Origin: DYIB01 sp049320945
GTDB taxonomy: Bacteria > Pseudomonadota > Gammaproteobacteria > Burkholderiales > Rhodocyclaceae
Direction of reading: 5' to 3'
DNA length: 14,895 bases
NCBI GenBank assembly: GCA_049320945.1
Contig: JBMOQT010000059.1
Location: 1 to 14,895 of the forward strand
Below the pieces are notes generated by a model. That model had not been told where the DNA came from and made no database searches. It worked only from the letters and a program-made list of their open reading frames with translations. A program made the position numbers and the translations under genes. Shown here one piece after another: positions 13,779 to 14,895 of the stretch. Position 1 is the first letter of the stretch, and the number at the start of each line of letters is the position of its first letter.

Positions 13779-14895
13779 ACGGACGCTCCATCACGCAGCT
13801 GGTCGGCAGCTGCGAATCACGCGGCGAGATGCTGGCGTTGGTCTTGAAACCGTAGCCGGTGCCCTCGATGTCGTGCTTCACGGTCTTGCCGTCCACCTTG
13901 GTGAAAGTGGAGATGTACAGGGGCTGCATCAGCTGGTGGTCGCTCTTGCGCATCCACACTTCGCCCGTGTCCGCCTCGAAGCGCATGTCTTCCAGGGCGT
14001 AGGCCACCTTCTTGGGATCGGTGCTCTTGGCATCGTTCATGGCCTTGGCCAGCATCATCATGGCATTGTTGATGCGCAGGTAGTAGAAATCCACGTTGTA
14101 CTTCTTCTTGAAGTCCAGGGCGTACTGCTCGGTCTTGTTGGGCGACAGGTTCATGTGCCACTCGGTGAGCTGAAGCACCCGGTCGGCGCCGGCGTCGCCC
14201 ATGGCGGTGGGCGTGCCCAGGCCGCCGCCGTAGTAGGTGTAAAACTTCGCCTTGAGGCCCGCATCCTTGGCCGCCTTGACCAGCAGCGACAAGTCGTTGC
14301 CCCAGTTGCCGGTGATGACCGTATCGGCGCCCGATGCCTTGATCTTGGCCACATAGGGGGCGAAGTCCTTGACCCGGCCCAGGGGATGCAGATCATCGCC
14401 CACCACCTGGACGTCGGGACGCTTGGCGGCGAGCATGGCCTTGGCCGCCTTGGCCACCTGGTGGCCGTGGGCGTAGTCCTGGCCGATGATGTAGACCTTC
14501 TTGATGGACTTGTCCTTGACCATGTAGTTGGTGATGGCTTCCATCTTCATGTCGCTGTTGGCGTCGAAGCGGAAATGCCAGAAGCTGCATTTGACATTGG
14601 TGAGATCGGGATCCACCGCCGCGTAGTTCAGGTACAGCACGGTCTTGTCCGGGTTGCGCGCGTTGTGCTTGTTCACCGCATCCACCAGGGCGTGGGCGAC
14701 GCTAGAACCGTTACCCTGGGTGATGTAGCGTATGCCCTGGTCAGTCACCGCCTTGAAGGCGATCAGGCTCTCCTGGGGACTGCTCTTGTTGTCGAAGCCC
14801 ACCACTTCCAGCTTCTGGCCCAGCACGCCGCCGCTGGCGTTGATCTTGTCGATGATGGACTGGAAGTGCTTGAGTCCCGCTTCGCCGACGTTGGC
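13777..14895 (-). CDS. LIV-type periplasmic substrate-binding protein (5' end outside window)
   Basis: Binds the transported solute in the periplasm and delivers it to LivH/LivM. The window holds the last 372 residues; the frame is open to the edge, so the signal peptide and the first strand are missing. The fold of Peripla_BP_6 type I binding proteins is recognisable: INASGGVLGQKLEVVGFDNK near the visible start, then RYITQGNGSSVAHALVDAVN, then VYIIGQDYAHGHQVAKAAKA leading to the second lobe, then GADTVITGNWGNDLSLLVKAA. Two cysteines are seen, one in NVKCSFW and one five residues from the C-terminus (TSCVMERP); they may form a disulfide, which is inference. The ligand is unknown. A hydroxylated or aromatic carboxylate would fit the enzymes downstream, but the LIV family is broad. 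Its stop sits inside a strong hairpin. Confidence 0.92.
   Translation of the reverse strand, partial: ANVGEAGLKHFQSIIDKINASGGVLGQKLEVVGFDNKSSPQESLIAFKAVTDQGIRYITQGNGSSVAHALVDAVNKHNARNPDKTVLYLNYAAVDPDLTNVKCSFWHFRFDANSDMKMEAITNYMVKDKSIKKVYIIGQDYAHGHQVAKAAKAMLAAKRPDVQVVGDDLHPLGRVKDFAPYVAKIKASGADTVITGNWGNDLSLLVKAAKDAGLKAKFYTYYGGGLGTPTAMGDAGADRVLQLTEWHMNLSPNKTEQYALDFKKKYNVDFYYLRINNAMMMLAKAMNDAKSTDPKKVAYALEDMRFEADTGEVWMRKSDHQLMQPLYISTFTKVDGKTVKHDIEGTGYGFKTNASISPRDSQLPTSCVMERP

Overview
The window is about 14.9 kb of GC-rich DNA with 13 recognisable protein genes, all read from the minus strand, plus one 26-codon ORF between two of them. Both end genes run off the window. Gene content (LIV-type ABC transporter, acyl-CoA genes), codon bias and intergenic repeats suggest a betaproteobacterium, perhaps of the Rhodocyclales/Burkholderiales kind; this is inference from style, with no marker gene present. 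A run of exactly 100 N flanked by a perfect 127-bp duplication shows that this is a draft, possibly metagenomic, scaffold.

Layout in the direction of transcription (high to low coordinates). (1) 14895-10010: a branched-chain-amino-acid-type ABC importer: periplasmic binding protein (5' end missing), permeases LivH and LivM, a tiny ORF, and ATPases LivG and LivF. (2) 9957-6380: beta-oxidation core: a bifunctional enoyl-CoA hydratase/3-hydroxyacyl-CoA dehydrogenase, interrupted only by the assembly gap, and a thiolase. (3) 6215-4013: an SDR dehydrogenase, a hotdog thioesterase and a PTGR/CurA-type NADPH oxidoreductase, with overlapping stop and start codons. (4) 3990-1: an APH-fold kinase, an acyl-CoA dehydrogenase and an AMP-forming acyl-CoA ligase (last few residues missing).

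How they fit together: genes are co-directional and either overlap or lie 22-164 nt apart, so one long operon is plausible, with the main promoter probably upstream of the window. The kinase and dehydrogenase look like the two halves of animal ACAD10/ACAD11 and like LvaA/LvaC of the Pseudomonas levulinate pathway. In those systems a 4-hydroxyacyl-CoA is phosphorylated and converted to a 3-hydroxyacyl-CoA that enters beta-oxidation. The dehydrogenase has Asp rather than Glu at the catalytic-base position, as ACAD10/11 do. With the ligase, SDR, hydratase/dehydrogenase and thiolase, this could be a complete uptake-to-acetyl-CoA route for 4-hydroxy (or 4-oxo) fatty acids. The substrate is a hypothesis.

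Two other points stand out. The LivG/LivF motif changes all fall in one of the two predicted ATP sites. Several intergenic spaces carry repeats or hairpins: a 13-bp hairpin overlapping the binding-protein stop, mirrored heptamers overlapping the hydratase stop, and two copies of a CCCCCAAGGGG core. No tRNA, rRNA, CRISPR array, insertion sequence or regulator gene was seen, and no gene-free stretch exceeds 164 nt.
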